From contig CM022671.1 in NCBI GenBank assembly GCA_012295275.1, positions 18,752,956-18,816,955 of the forward strand: DNA of 64,000 bases, written 5' to 3'. Made by a program: the position numbers and the translations under genes. The notes beneath the pieces were generated by a model. It had not been told where the DNA came from, did no database searches, and saw only the letters and a program-made list of their open reading frames with translations. Origin of the DNA: Chrysomallon squamiferum. Taxonomy: Eukaryota > Mollusca > Gastropoda > Neomphalida > Peltospiridae. This document shows positions 1 to 13,224 of the stretch, piece after piece; positions within the stretch are counted from its first letter, which is position 1; each line of letters opens with the position of its first letter.

Positions 1-326
1 TGTAATTATTTGATGTCGAAAGATATTAATTTTATTTAATTTAAATATTATACACATATAAAATATGTTAGCGCCATGAAATTCAAAATTAAGTTGAAAT
101 ATAAGGCCTACATACGCATAAATACAGACATATTTCAGAATATATAATTATAATAATATATATTTTTTTAAAGGTTGAATCCATTAACTAATAACAACAA
201 CAATATTTTATAACTGTCATAGAATAAACAAATATTTTGAAGCAAAATATATTAACGCACTTATTTGTTGTGCGCTTCATTAGTTTCTGAAGCAAACTGT
301 CTCGTGTTAAAAAGTAAATAGCGACC
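1..326. other. 5' flank of the SUCLG2 gene
   Basis: AT-rich DNA upstream of the first coding exon. CpG dinucleotides become common from about 270 onward and stay common to about 630, as expected at an unmethylated promoter. No TATA box or other core element could be assigned with confidence. The transcription start and 5' UTR probably lie here. Confidence 0.4.
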
Positions 327-3300
327 ATGTTCCCCATTGCAAGAAGTCGTTGTGTTGATACAGTGCGACTTTTGCAGAAACAGGTGAAAATAATATATGG
401 TTTGGAGCAAAGAATAATTAGGTTTTTTCTCCATTAATAATTACTTTACAAACTAAAGGTCGTGAATTATTATAATATATACTGAGAAACGTGTCATTCG
501 GGAAGCACCTTAACTTGCGGCTTAAGTTGACCGATATTGTACTGATTGAGTCGCTTCTGTGAAGTTCAATTAGATCATCAATGATCATGTAGATAAGTGT
601 GGAACCAGTTAATGTGTAATCGACTTTCACTTTACCAGTACTAAGTATATCAATCCTAATTGTGACAGCAATTACTAAACAGAATTAAATTTTTCATCGG
701 CTAAATAAAACATACTTACATGATCAGCATTTATGTCCAGTAGTTGGTTTTAACTAATTTGACTTTTAAGGATTATTCATTTATTGAAGTCGAGCAATTG
801 AACCACATAGAATAGATAATCAGATATTGTTAATATTCTACCAGATTTGACAGTTCTTGATGTTGTTAGTAAAACATTCTCGTTAAATGCCAGATTTAGT
901 ATAATACTAAGTCAGGTGACAAATTACATCAAAATTCTGTAAAAACTAGAATGACAAATAACCTAATGAAGGATATGAACATGTAAACTCATGATAATCG
1001 AATGTAACTTGATTATTATTTCCAGAGCATGATGATAAATGATAAATTTGTTAAATCATAGCCACATGTTTTGGATGTCACTAAGATCTGATTTAGTTTA
1101 AAATTTTGTTTGGCAGCTGTGATCATCTAATTAGCAAATAAATGTTTACCATGAAGATAGCTGATTCTCTTTGTTATATATTAATACATTTTATTTCACC
1201 TCGAGGTATGTTTATGTGCTGCACCAGTACGATGTCTGAACTTGCAAGAGTACCAGAGCAAACGCCTCATGGCAGAGAACAATATTGCTGTCCAGAAGTT
1301 CGAAGTTGCTTCTTCAGTAGCAGAAGTATCTTCTATTACTGAAAGATTAAGTAAGTACCTTGCACTGCTGAGTAAGCCAAAGCAACAACATATTATTGTC
1401 AGAGTATACAAACTGTACAGTTACAATTATTATATTAAAAATAATTGTGATAATTTTTCTTCTTGTTCACAACAAAGTATTTACTGAATCAATTAAACAG
1501 AAGTAATTATTAATTAATATATTTCCAGAGGTACCAGAATATGTTATTAAAGCTCAAATTCTTGCTGGAGGTCGTGGAAAAGGTGTTTTTAGCAATGGTT
1601 TCAAGGGAGGTGTACATCTCACAAAAAAGTAAGTTATAATTGCAGATACTTCAATTCAGGATAATCTGAAAATTGCATTAATGTTAAAGATACAGTGAAA
1701 CTGTTTGCAAAAGCTGTATTAGTAAATGTTTTTTCAATTATTAAAATATTGCTGTTGAAAATAGTTATGTTTAAATTAATTTTAAACAATTAAAGTAATG
1801 TATTAAGTAATATTTTACTGTAACATGAAGTAGCATTCATGTTGTCAAAACATTTTATTGTTAGACCTAATGACGTGTCAAAGTTGGTGGAGAATATGCT
1901 GGGACACAGGTTAATCACAAAACAAACAAGTGAAGATGGAGTCAAAGTGAACCAAGTAAATGTTTCTATTTCAGATTAATTTTTAAACATTTTAGTTTTT
2001 GTGTGTGGGACTGCATTTGTATGTACATGTGCATGACAAACACAGCTACCATTCCATCCAGTCAAAATATATTTGGTTATTTCCAAATCTGTTTTCTGTG
2101 TTATTTTGTTTGATTTGATGATAAACAGTGCAGGTATTTCTGAAAGCTATACTTTTTAATGAGCACTGCATTTTTTAATTCTGCTTTTTGTGAGAGTTGC
2201 TGTAACTCAGCAGGGTTACAGATCAGCTTGATATATGCTTTCCTTTCTTTAGAGAATCTGTGTTAACATAAATATTCTATCTCATAATAAAGATAATTCC
2301 ATAGCCAGGCAAAGGCTGATTTTTTAAATCATCATCATTAAAAAATCCCTACCATGTAATAGTAACATATGTTGAGGTGTAGCTAAATACTGTTTTGGTT
2401 TTACAATTTATGGATTTGTTTCACAGGATAAAAAATGTTGTTATTTTACAGGTAATGGTGGCTGAAGCTTTAGATATTGCTAGGGAAACATATTTTGCTA
2501 TTCTTATGGACCAGAACTATGACGGCCCTGTAATGGTGGGAAGTACAGAAGGAGGGATGGATATAGAGGAAGTTGCTAGTAAAACTCCAGAAGCTATTTT
2601 CTATGTAGGTTTTACTGTACTGAAGTTTTAAAAAATCAGAAAATTGTAGTTTTTTAAAATTCTAATTTAGAGGCAATTGTTATGAAAAAGTTTATTTATT
2701 TATCTATTTTATAACACATTTGTCATGTTGTTATGCAACTACTGATAAATAGCAATGTTTCAGTGACCTTTAGTCATGCAGTGATTGGGAAAAAAATCAA
2801 ATTATTTTTACAATGAAGGAACATTTTTCAGTTTTGTTTATTTTTTTATTCATGATGGAGAAGCTTGTTGCCACATTCAGTTAAAATAGTGGATTTTAAA
2901 TAATATCCTAATTTTTGCTTTTAAAATGTTAAAGGATCCTATTGACATAATAAAGGGGATGACAGATGCTCAAGCAAATAAGATGGCTTCTAATCTTGGT
3001 TTCAAGGGCAACCTACAGCAAAAGGTACGATAACTAAATAATTCAATGTTTAATTAGTATGATGTTATATATGTAAACAAGCCAGATATATATTAATTAT
3101 TATGGTTGTTGTTTTAAAAATGAAAAAATAATAATTTAGAGTTAAAAAAAAAAAAAAAAAAAACATATTGTGGGGCAGCAGTGCAGAATTGTTAATAAAA
3201 TTCCTTTAAAATTATATTTCACTTGCTTTAAGAAATCAGTTATAATTTAATTTTTAAAAAACTGAGAGTTAAATCTGTTTAACTCAGTGGTTCTCAAAGG

Positions 3301-6300
3301 GTGCACCTGGAGACATGATAAAGTGTGCCCCATGAAATTCTAGGATCTTGGTAGATATTTGTCATGGTAAAAAATTGATTTATAGTACATTATTTCCACA
3401 CTTCAGCATTAAAATGTTCTTTACAGCAAATTGTTATTATTATGTTATATTAAGAGGAAAGATATCCAGTAAGAAATAGCCGGTTCCCTGGAAGGAGATT
3501 TTATGTACAAACTCATTTGAAACAAGTTTTGGCTGATGAGCAAGTGCGGCTGCTCAAGGCCACACAGTAGTTTATTGGTGACATTAAGAGTGATTCAGTG
3601 TGCAAGTGTAATAAATACCCAAAGTTTTCTTGTCACACATATTCCTATCACTGTCACAGTCACTACCCATCTAAAACTAATACTTTCTGGAATTTTAGCC
3701 TATTGTAATGTTACATTTGTTAAAAACAAAAGATTGATAACAGTTTTCCCTCACTGAACAATGCACACCATTAAAAATATAGCCTTTGGTCAGTTTTTTT
3801 TACATTTTAACTCCAGTGCTTTGTATTTCGTATTAAATTTTTTTTTTAAAGAAATTGCCAAGTAACATCAGGCTCATACTTCTCATCAGCACAAAATAAA
3901 TGATGAATAAAGGTATATACCCTTCTTTCAGTTATTTCTGTATTTTTTAACATTTTGCATTATATTTCTTAGCATTTTGTGTGTAGTTTGCCAGCAATTT
4001 TTCAAAACGTTTGAGAACCACTGGTTTAACTGCTCTTAAGTGTTACATTAAGAAAACAGTTTGGATAATTATTTTTTTTTATATATATTTAATCCTAGTT
4101 AATATTAGTATTATATAATGTACAGTAAATTATGTTTTAAAAAATTAAATTCAGGCTGCCACACAGTTGCAGAATCTGTACCAGTTGTTTCTAAAGGTTG
4201 ATGCAACTCAGATTGAAATAAACCCTTTTGGAGAGACACCAGATGGACGAGGTATGTGTGTCCATCTTTCTAATGGTATTGCATTCAAATTCTATAATCA
4301 GTGGTGTTGGTCTTTTTTGGAATGTATTGTTTGTAATTAGGTCTGAACATCTCAGACATTTTTCATTCTAAATTAATCAAATTTTATATTAATCAAATTT
4401 TATATAAATAAATTTTCTTTCATATAAAAAATCTTCACAGTTTGAATTCTTATGAAATCGGACCTTTTAGTGAATATTCTTGAAATTTATGTTGGAACTA
4501 TTTTTGTTATATGAGTATCCATTAAATACACTGCAGACAGGGTAGTTTCTTATTCATGTATTTTTTTCCAGTTGTTTGTTTTGATGCAAAAATAAACTTT
4601 GATGACAATGCAGCATTTCGACAGCAGGAAGTTTTTGCAATGGAAGACACAACAGAAAGTGATCCACGTGAAGTAGAGGCATCTAAACACCATCTCAATT
4701 ACATAGGCATGAATGGCAACATTGCTTGCTTAGGTAAAGCTTAGTCCTTTGTTTATAAGAGGTCTAAATCTTTTGCACAAAATTATTCTCAAGGCTTCAT
4801 TCATTTAAAAAATATTAAAATTTGTTTTCTTTAAATTGTAAGTACAAATCCAAGTTTATGTCCTTTATAACTTCAAATGCATATATCATATAATCAAAAA
4901 AATAAAATCATTAAAAAAATTACTTTATTATGCTTTTAATTCTATATGCAGTTAATGGATAATTAACAAAAATATGCAAAAGAAAATATATGCTGAAACT
5001 AACTGGTAAGTGAAATACAGATTTACACCTAACAGTCTGTGATATTTGATAATTTATGTTATATTTATTGGCTTCACATAATCCAGCTCATTTTTAACCC
5101 AGCATCTTTGTAGAAATACTTATAATATTATCAGGTTTCTTCGGCACTGTCAAACTATTTTATATTTAAAATATTTATCTTTGATTACATCGTGTAACAT
5201 TTTCATAATTTAATCTAGTTAACGGAGCAGGTCTTGCTATGGCAACCATGGACATCATCAAATTACATGGAGGTTCTCCTGCTAACTTCCTGGATGTTGG
5301 TGGCAATGTTAATGAGCAGCAGGTCACTCAGGCTTTCAAATTACTTACATCTGATAAGCAGGTAAATCTTGACATGCAATATCTGGAAAGCTGCATAAAT
5401 GGCTTTATTATATTCATATCTGAAAACAGTGTACAAATATTTTTAGCAGATTTCTTTGATGTAGATGTTCAGTTTATGGATGGTATTAATTTTGAAAGCA
5501 ATAAAACTATGTAAGCAATAAACATATTAAAATGTACAAAAATGAAATACATTGTTCCGTTTTCCTTTTCTGTATTAAAAACCTTAAGTTCATTTGGTTA
5601 CAAATATATATGTATATCATGTCAGTGCCACTTTTCTGTAGATAGATTTCTTCTGCATCAGAAAAATATGTTACCAATTTGCTAATAATGCAGTGTCATC
5701 ACATCTACAAAGGGTAAAACTGCAGTATTTGTGGATTTAGTAACAATATTATTTTATTGTCATAGTTTGTTATTAATGATGATAGATTGCATAAAGATAT
5801 TAAATAATTACTTGAAAGTGTAAAGAAATTATCTGTCACATGTACATTTAATTCTTTTTAATGTGTTTTATAATTTAACTGATAATTATCTCAATAACAA
5901 ATTTCTTTGGAATAGATATTGCTTTGATAATGCTAAGAAAGAGTAAACTTGCTGCTACGGAATGTTATAAGATGTGATTATTCATTTTCAGGTTAAAGCA
6001 ATTCTTGTTAATATATTTGGAGGGATTGTGAACTGTGCAACAATAGCCAATGGTATCGTCAAGGCTTGCAAGACCATCAACCTTGATATCCCTTTGGTTG
6101 TAAGACTTGAAGGTTAGTTATATGCAAGGGTTAACTGTGAGACAGCCTGTATATAAATATTATCTATTATAATGTAATGTAGCATCTTGCATTTGAGAAC
6201 AGAGTATCAGATCTGATATTTATAATATGACCTAATGATGCCTGAATTTTAACAGATTGTCTGTCTTTTATCAACAGTTTTCAAGAACACGAAGACACAC

Positions 6301-6747
6301 ACACACACACACACTGAAAAACAAGCCTCTAGAGAAACAGTTTTTGTAATTTTCAAATTTTTAATTACTGCTTATCAACCAGTATCTTTAATAATATTTT
6401 CAAATTTTATAAAATAATACACAGATAAAAAAGAATAATGATAATAATTTAACAAAAAAATAAAATAAAACAATTAAGAAGAAAGAAAGGATTCATTAAA
6501 AATGAACACATTTTTTTAAAATTTTAATTAGTTTTATGACACTGAGTTTTACTTCCTCAGTCTTTTAAAGTCACTGCAAAACAATAATATAAACCTGTGC
6601 AAATTTATTTGCTAATTTGATTTATTCTTTACTGCAGGAACAAACGTGGATGAAGCCAAAGATATTTTACGTAACAGCACTTTGTCTATAATGTCTGCTT
6701 CTGACCTAGACGATGCTGCGTCCAAAGCTGTGTCAAGTCTTGCATGA
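327..6747 (+). CDS. SUCLG2: Succinyl-CoA ligase [GDP-forming] subunit beta, mitochondrial
   Basis: Beta subunit of the TCA-cycle enzyme that couples succinyl-CoA to succinate conversion with GTP formation in the mitochondrial matrix; its partner is the SUCLG1 alpha subunit. Eleven exons join in frame to 422 residues (human protein about 432): 327-383, 1206-1350, 1529-1628, 1865-1955, 2452-2604, 2935-3024, 4155-4251, 4572-4733, 5219-5361, 5992-6112, 6638-6747. All junctions are GT-AG. The start ATG has good context (gcgaccATG) and opens an Arg-rich mitochondrial presequence ([19 protein letters not shown]). The mature part begins near [11 protein letters not shown]-grasp signatures are visible: AGGRGKG near residues 80-86, [11 protein letters not shown] near 233-243, [10 protein letters not shown]. 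The CoA-ligase domain follows with NGAGLAMAT and [16 protein letters not shown] after the glycine loop fits the GTP-specific paralogue rather than SUCLA2. A poly(A) signal lies at 6875-6880. Confidence 0.95.
3277..4031. mobile_element. Non-autonomous hAT-family DNA transposon with 8-bp target-site duplication
   Basis: A 739-bp element (3285-4023) starts with CAGTGGTTCTCAAA and ends with the exact reverse complement TTTGAGAACCACTG. It is flanked on both sides by the identical 8-bp direct repeat gtttaact (3277-3284 and 4024-4031). A CAGTGGTTCTCAA-type terminus with an 8-bp duplication is diagnostic of hAT elements. No transposase-length reading frame is present, so it moved with help in trans. 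It sits inside intron 6 of SUCLG2 (3025-4154), so the precise intron sequence without it can be inferred. Confidence 0.93.
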
Positions 6748-6874
6748 CGTAGACAGACAATTAGGACTTTGTGATTTATCTCTACAGAAACATGTAACAT
6801 GCAAATTATTCTGCCGTGATACATTTCATTAATGTGATTTACGAATTATGGGTAAAGTGTATAACTGTATACGT

Positions 6875-6880
6875 AATAAA
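6875..6880 (+). terminator. Poly(A) signal of SUCLG2
   Basis: AATAAA 128 bases after the stop codon, followed by an A-rich run and then a poly-T tract at about 6906-6926. It is the first canonical hexamer after the stop. Confidence 0.6.
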
Positions 6881-8720
6881 AAAAAATCAGTTTAAACATA
6901 TAATTTTTTTTTTTTTTTTTTTTTTTAATGACTACTTTAAAAATTGCTAAATTAAAAAGTTAAAACGAAAATGGTGCCTTTCCAGTACAGATTTTAACAG
7001 TTTATAAACAGTGAAGATTATAAATTATATTTATTTTTTTAAAGGAGTCCAGTTATATTTCAAAGCTTTTTCAAAACATTATTCCTTTTCTGGCATGTTG
7101 ATTGACATGATTGACTTTCTTTAATTGGGGAAAAGTTTGAAATGTCTCTTTGTTTTACTCTGTTCTTTTTCTTATAATGTTTATAAGTGAAAATTGTAGA
7201 AAAATAATAAATCAGTGTATTTCTACAAAAAAATCATGTATGTAATTTCAGTGATTCTTAGATATGATCTTTCTAAATGAAATAAATGAGTATTGTGAAA
7301 AAAATAACATTTTTAAACAATTTTAAATTTTACTCTTATTTTTTTATTTTTTATTTATTTATTATTTTTATTTCGTTTTAATTTCTTTCTCACAAAATGA
7401 AAAAACTAAATGACATCTTTTAAAAATACCACTCTACATTCCTGGATACATATCCAGAGTCTGTCATAAATCTGAATGTCAGAAGGGTTTCATAGTCCAG
7501 GATACCTTTTTCTTTGTTGTTTTCTACTTTTTCTAAAGAAGTGAAAGAACTAAAATGTAAGGATTTCCAAAGTTTCAGATATGATATTTAAGGTATTTCA
7601 TTTTTTAAAGATTTTGTTACTGTATCATTTGATATCAGTTCTTACTTGAACTGAGAATGTTGATAATGAAAACAATACTTACTAACATTTCTATGATGGC
7701 TGGATAGACAAAATACTCAGGTTCTTATGTATGCATTTTACATTAAATTAAACAAAATGTTCCAATAATATGATATTCAGCTTCTTTTCTCTTTAAATGT
7801 CTCTGGGCATTTTTTTTATATTAGATTTATTACATTTGCTAATCACATCTCAAATTGATTATGATGACAGATAACTATTAAAAATATATGGAGTGTTGAT
7901 ATACTTTATTTAATTTTGATGTATCTATATTGATGATGATGTTAATAAACAGTAAGTAACTAATATTTTTGCCTTATTTAATGAAATCCTAAATTAATAT
8001 CACATCAGATACTAAGTTGCTCAGTTCTAAAAATCGGAATTGCATGAATACCCTATTTTTATAGATCATTTATTCAAAATATTATTTAAGTCAGTACAGC
8101 TCTGACTGGTTATTGATGATAAAATAATGCTGATCTTGAACCTTCAGCTGTAAATGATTTCTTGTTTTGTAAGCATAATAGACACTAAGAACAAACTTTA
8201 TATTATCTATTGATTAAATGTTTATTACAAAATATAAGCTTAATTAAAAATAATAATAATAATAGCAAATAATTTATTGCACACATTTTCCCAAACTGTT
8301 TTATCTATTTGTGCATAAAATTGACTATTAGGGCGTGTATCTTTCATTAGAGAAATGAAATTGGAGAAAACAGTTTAATGTTAGTTGATAAAAATTGTTT
8401 CATTGAGTTGACAAAACTTTCACAAGTCTGGAGACACTGAAAATTCATAAACAGCTGATAGAGAAAAATAGTGAGTGACATTATTCAGGTACCTGTACCT
8501 TTCAAGATAAACCTTTATCTACAAACTTTCAGGATAAATTTGCTTCAGTAATGGAAATGGAAAAAAAATTAACGTCCTAAACATTACTGCATAGGTATGT
8601 AATTGTAGTTTTGTTTTCATAGCTTTTTCTTTTTAGTGACGTTTGTTAACAATTTCAAAGCATGAAAACATTGATAATGGTCATAATTAAAAGGAAATAT
8701 TAAAATGAAATTAATAAATA
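6881..8720. other. Intergenic DNA without recognised features
   Basis: AT-rich, CpG-poor sequence with scattered homopolymers. I see no exon-like reading frame with splice sites, no RNA gene and no transposon ends. It continues the low-CpG state of the SUCLG2 gene body. Confidence 0.5.
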
Positions 8721-9760
8721 TTATATTCTCAAAAGTGCTGTGATAAGTTTTCTGCATAATGCAAATTTCCTATTTTCACAGTATAAATTTTTTGTCTGTT
8801 TTGTTTTCAGATAAGAGGGGTGTCAGGACCACTGACATATCTACTGTCAGAATAGAGTCTTATCACAGGTGATGGATCATCAGTTTCTTGTCAATCAGTT
8901 ACAGCCAGGAACAAATGTTTCTTTTGACATAGTTCTTAAAGCCACTAGACCAGTTAGGGAAACACTTAGTACCAGATTTACAACACTCTGTCAGATAATC
9001 ACCAGCATGTAATTGTGTTGGAACAGCAGTTTGAATAAATGTAATCTATAATAACTTGAGCAAGCCTTTGTATTATAAATACACACACAAAGTAACTCAT
9101 GCATACATACATATACAGAGACAAACAGAAAGAAGAAGAACAATATTAAATCAAATAATGGACACATTTTTATGGTGAACTTTGAACTCTTGTTTCAGGA
9201 GGAGGTGGCCCATCAGGATCAGTGACTTCATATAGTGTGACATTCCTGTTTTCCTGTTTTTTTTTCAGATGTGACTGTGTCAAAACCAGTGATCAAGAGT
9301 TGTGCACTGGCTTATCTTCCAATCCCAGGATGTACACTGGCTCTGAATAATCTTGTTTCATCTCTTCTTTCGGAGGAGCTTTGCTTTCAGTATTAGATAT
9401 AGCCATGGCTTGTGTTATTGGTGTTATGTATTCAGATTATAGCTTTTTCACGCTACAGTTAGTAATTGTTATTCTGTTATATTTAGTCATTACACCTGGT
9501 CTCCACAACGTTATGATAAATGTTACACGGTTCAGTTAATAATTGTTGTGTTAATACATACGACTATTATACTAAGGTAATATGACACTAATATAATTCT
9601 CACCATGGAAAAGTTTCCCTAACTGGATATATATACTTAAAGTTTATAAACTGGTCCCAGGAGATAAATAGTGAAATAAAACAATGTGATTACTCCATAA
9701 ATAGAGTAATTCCATATTCGCTGTATCATCTAAAATGTAATTACTCTGAGATTTCCAAGA
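8721..9760 (+). pseudogene. Decayed duplicate of exons 24 and 28 (with flanking introns) of the large bark-like gene
   Basis: 8811 to about 9010 matches exon 24 of the intact gene (36726 on), including the preceding intron end (tttcacagtataa...ttttcag). 9199-9452 matches exon 28 (40381-40642), again with the upstream intron (agaagaacaatattaaat...aactttgaactc). 9600-9755 matches intron 28 at about 41115-41290. Everything between exon 24 and intron 27 is missing. The coding parts are broken: small deletions bring stop codons into the exon-24 copy, and the exon-28 copy carries an insertion and length changes. This is a dead partial copy, not an expressed gene. Confidence 0.88.
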
Positions 9761-9956
9761 AAGTTATTGTCAGATTGTTTATATTATTATAATTGGATAT
9801 ATCTACATTTTTGTCTAAAATTAAATTCCAGTCTCCACTTGTTATATATTCCCATTTTTTTAAGACTGTATTGATTTGTTTAAAGAAATGCTGGTTATTT
9901 AATGATATATTAGTTGCTAATAAATTGCCATCAAGGCTATTCACTTGATTCTGCAC
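9741..9956 (-). mobile_element. LINE endonuclease-domain fragment
   Basis: On the minus strand about 71 codons read as part of an apurinic-type endonuclease of a non-LTR retrotransposon. The stretch FFKQINTVLKK, then ITSGDWNLILDKNVD, then YNNINN fits the conserved (G)GD(F/W)N.(V/I)L....D.....Y pattern of LINE endonucleases. There is no adjoining reverse transcriptase, so it is a short dead fragment. It abuts the end of the decayed duplicate at about 9755, as if inserted there or left by a deletion. Confidence 0.65.
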
Positions 9957-11339
9957 TGTAAATAAAATTATGTTTTGGTGTCGTTACAAAAACAAATAAT
10001 AATAATAAGACCACACCCTCGAATTACTTCTAAATGAACTGAAATAACAATCATCTATGCCCAACTAATATCTGAAAAGAAAAGAAAGCAGAGAGATTGG
10101 TTTCATCGCTAAACCTCATAGAGAACAGTCTATAACACTAAATAGCTTGTACAGAAAATCAGCAATTTTATTGGTAACTAAAGTTTTACGTAACAGGCTG
10201 TTGTGAGGTAACGAAAATTCTGAAATGTAGATGTTTTCTTTCATTAATTTGTATTTATACTTTTCACTGTATAAGAAATAAAACTGGTTCTGTAATAGCC
10301 AATACTGTTAAGTAAACGTTCATAAATTTAATATGTTTAGACTTCTGTATTTGTTCCGAGACCAGTTCTTTTATTACGTTGCATAAATAAACCTTTGTTC
10401 AGATCATAAGGTACAATATCGATTCTGTGAAATTTGATATGGAGTGCATTTCTAGTGAACTTAAGATATCAAATTTTGTATCCTTTTTTTTTTTTTCACT
10501 TAAATATTGTTTAAAAAATAAATATAACTTCTTTAAAATTAAAATGAAAAGGATATATATATTTGGAGTGTTCCCACTTCTCATAAATTTGTTTACTGCT
10601 AACAGTGTATATTACTACATAATGTATAAAAAAAAGTAAGAACACAATAATTTATATAAATGAAGTATGTAGGTATATTAGAATTACTGACGGTAGTAAA
10701 ATAGTAATAGTTTCGTTTCATTTATAACTAAAGAACAAATGATATATACATTATCTAAAACGAGGACGCGTCTTTTTCAGGACATAAATTTTGGGGAAAA
10801 TAATCATTTTATTAACTAGTTTACAGGCACGAAACAGAAAGAGACATGTCATTTAGTTGTTCTGTAATTATTCAACTCATCTATATCATTAACGGAAATT
10901 GTAAATATTTAATGCATATGAACTCATTAATTTTGTAATTCAAAGTCATATATAAATGTTTAAAATTTAATCATTCTGTGTCCGAGTCAGTTCCTGATGC
11001 TTCTCCGAGGAATTTACGAGGATCTACCTTTTTTTTTTCACAAAAAAACGCGTGTCATTTATCTATGTCGACATGTTCTTGTGGTTTTCACTTACACCGA
11101 CGATACCTTATCCTTTTAGCTTTTACCTGTTATAAAGAACTTTTTTTTTTTTAATGATACGGGATATTAAACAGTGATTGGTCCTTTTTTTTTTTTTTTT
11201 TTATAATGAGAAGGATTATTGTGTTTTTGAATTTTGAAATAAATCATCATGGTTTTTCTTATTAACAAACTCTTCAGCTTATTTCAAATTGAAACGTGGC
11301 TAAGTATAAAAATAATTGTATCGTCTTGAAAACAGACTA
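9957..11339. other. Intergenic DNA, no gene recognised
   Basis: AT-rich DNA with several poly-T runs (10487-10497, 11186-11202). CpG becomes more frequent from here to about 20.6 kb. It lies between the two blocks of the decayed duplication, so part may be diverged flank of that copy, but I could not align it by eye. Confidence 0.35.
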
Positions 11340-11690
11340 AAGACTGCTCTATACACAACAGTGTATTTACAATAACAGTTTTAAATTGGTTCTAGTTACT
11401 TCTTTTACTCAAACTCGCTCTTTCTACTGCATATTGAACAATGAATTTTAGGTTCATGAAATATTATTAACAAATTCTTTGTGAATTACGCACTTAAATA
11501 TGTTACTCATTCACCCATATATTTTTTATTTAATATAACATATCACTGTGCTTCAGCTACACTGATGTAAATTCACAGAAAATAATAAGGCAAACTGGAC
11601 TGTCTCAATATTTTATGTGCAACTATCATCTAAATCCTGTATGAAAAATAATAAAATTTTAACACTTTCATATGTTGTTGTTATTATGTT
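11340..11690. repeat. Second block of the decayed duplication (copy of the 3' flank of the large gene)
   Basis: This stretch matches 47350-47690 downstream of the large gene. Shared strings include agactgctct, aacatatcactgtgcttcag, tacactgat and gtgcaactatcat, in the same order and orientation. Together with 8721-9760 it shows that the duplicate once reached from inside exon 24 to beyond the end of the gene and then lost most of its length. Confidence 0.8.
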
Positions 11691-11757
11691 CGTCAGAACC
11701 GAGTATTTCCATACTATAAAATGATTCTTTTTATTTTTTACAAACTAAAAAAAAAAA

Positions 11758-11758
<1 letters not shown>

Positions 11759-11794
<36 letters not shown>
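11759..11794. repeat. (AAT)n microsatellite
   Basis: Uninterrupted AAT trinucleotide array following a poly-A run. Confidence 0.95.
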
Positions 11795-12097
11795 GTTATA
11801 GTTTTGAACTTTATATTATAGACTTTGATGAAGACCATCCGCCGGTTAAATTTGCTTCCTGAATGTGCATCTCAGGGTGATGTATTGATTGATGTTGTAT
11901 GTAGGTAAGAGTCATGTCCAATCCTGTCTCATCCATGACTATGGACCTAATATGTAATCGTGTGACGGTTTTTGCTATGCAGCAAGGATTGCAGTTATTG
12001 GCAAGTTCTGGTATATTGTATATTGTAAGTTCAAGATAGCACCTTATATACATTAGGTTTTACGTAACTGGTTCTGAATTGGGAACATTAGTAGTGT

Positions 12098-12098
<1 letters not shown>

Positions 12099-12160
<62 letters not shown>

Positions 12161-12167
12161 GTATGTA

Positions 12168-12222
<55 letters not shown>
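12099..12222. repeat. Compound (AT)n-(GTAT)n-(GT)n microsatellite
   Basis: About 124 bases of alternating AT, then GTAT, then GT units. Reading frames over it on both strands are repeat artefacts. Confidence 0.95.
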
Positions 12223-12800
12223 TGAATGGTAAAACCGCTTCAGAGTACTTGGACAAGTTTGGTGAATATAATCTCTATCCAGATCCGGAAATTTTGGTCT
12301 CAGACTTCGTAAAAGTTGTTATTCAAACTGTTTTATCTGTGATGGCGGTACATTTTAGAACATAGGAAAATTTCTACCACTTGTGCCAGAGTACCTGCAG
12401 AAAGAGGCAGGATCTTTGACTAATTAAACTGAAAACTGATGTCAAGATAATATGTTGTCTGGCCTTTCTTCCTCAGGACAAACTGAAGAATGGTATGGCT
12501 TTTCTCTGTATCAGTGTCCTGATACTGAAAATCTGGAGGAACTGTTGAATTATTTTGACCAGACCAATGTGAGCAAGACATTCCATTCAATTCAGCGACA
12601 TGTTGAAGCTATGATATCAACATCCAGACAGTTGTCTCCATCCTCATCCTTCCACATAGCAAGAGGGTGAAGAAATCCACTGAGAAGATGTAAAGCAGAT
12701 GGAAGGAGAAGAATGGAAGCCTTTCTTCAAAATAAGTCGAACAATATTCGATTATGCTGACCTATAGTGCTCTTGTGCTGACATTTCTGTGCCTGAAGCG
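12223..12800 (+). pseudogene. Unrecognised coding-like relic
   Basis: Downstream of the microsatellite the composition is coding-like and CpG-light. Two open stretches follow each other on the plus strand: one ending at 12365 and one at 12452-12670, whose core reads QCPDTENLEELLNYFDQTNV. I do not recognise a family with confidence. A fragment of a transposon-encoded protein or of a processed transcript is possible. There are no good splice sites and no start that fits, so I do not call a gene. Confidence 0.2.
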
Positions 12801-13224
12801 TAGTTTTGGTCTTGGCAATTGCTGTTGTTGTTAATTCTGTTGTTGTTGTTGTCGTTGTTTAATAAACATTCATTGAAAACTTCACATTATGTTTGTTGTT
12901 TGGTTTTTATGTCTGTTTTGAACAGGAATGGTTTTAACGTTTCAACAGTATTTATCAGTGTATATTTTTCTTGTAAATATATTTATGCCATTGCTTTCCA
13001 GCAGAAAATGTTTGGAACAGTAGCATTTTTTGATTATTTATTTATTATGATCATCACCATTATTGTTATTATTATTATTTTATGTACTGAATCCAGCAAA
13101 CAAATGGAACGATATCAGTTATCTTATTTTTACTGAATTGTATTAATAGGGTAGAATGTAGGTATTTGACTTACGTGTTATTATTACATTAATTTTAAAC
13201 TTATTATTATAGATCTGTTATAGT

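Noticed and set aside
2395-2451. Upstream extension of SUCLG2 exon 5 in an open frame
   Set aside because: The strong acceptor at 2450-2451 restores the known VMVAEALDI junction. The extra residues are read-through of the intron.
11811-12053. 80-codon minus-strand frame
   Set aside because: No recognisable domain, splice sites or composition change; probably chance.
12053-12365. Overlapping Cys/Val- and His/Thr-rich reading frames
   Set aside because: Translations of the (AT)n/(GTAT)n/(GT)n microsatellite.
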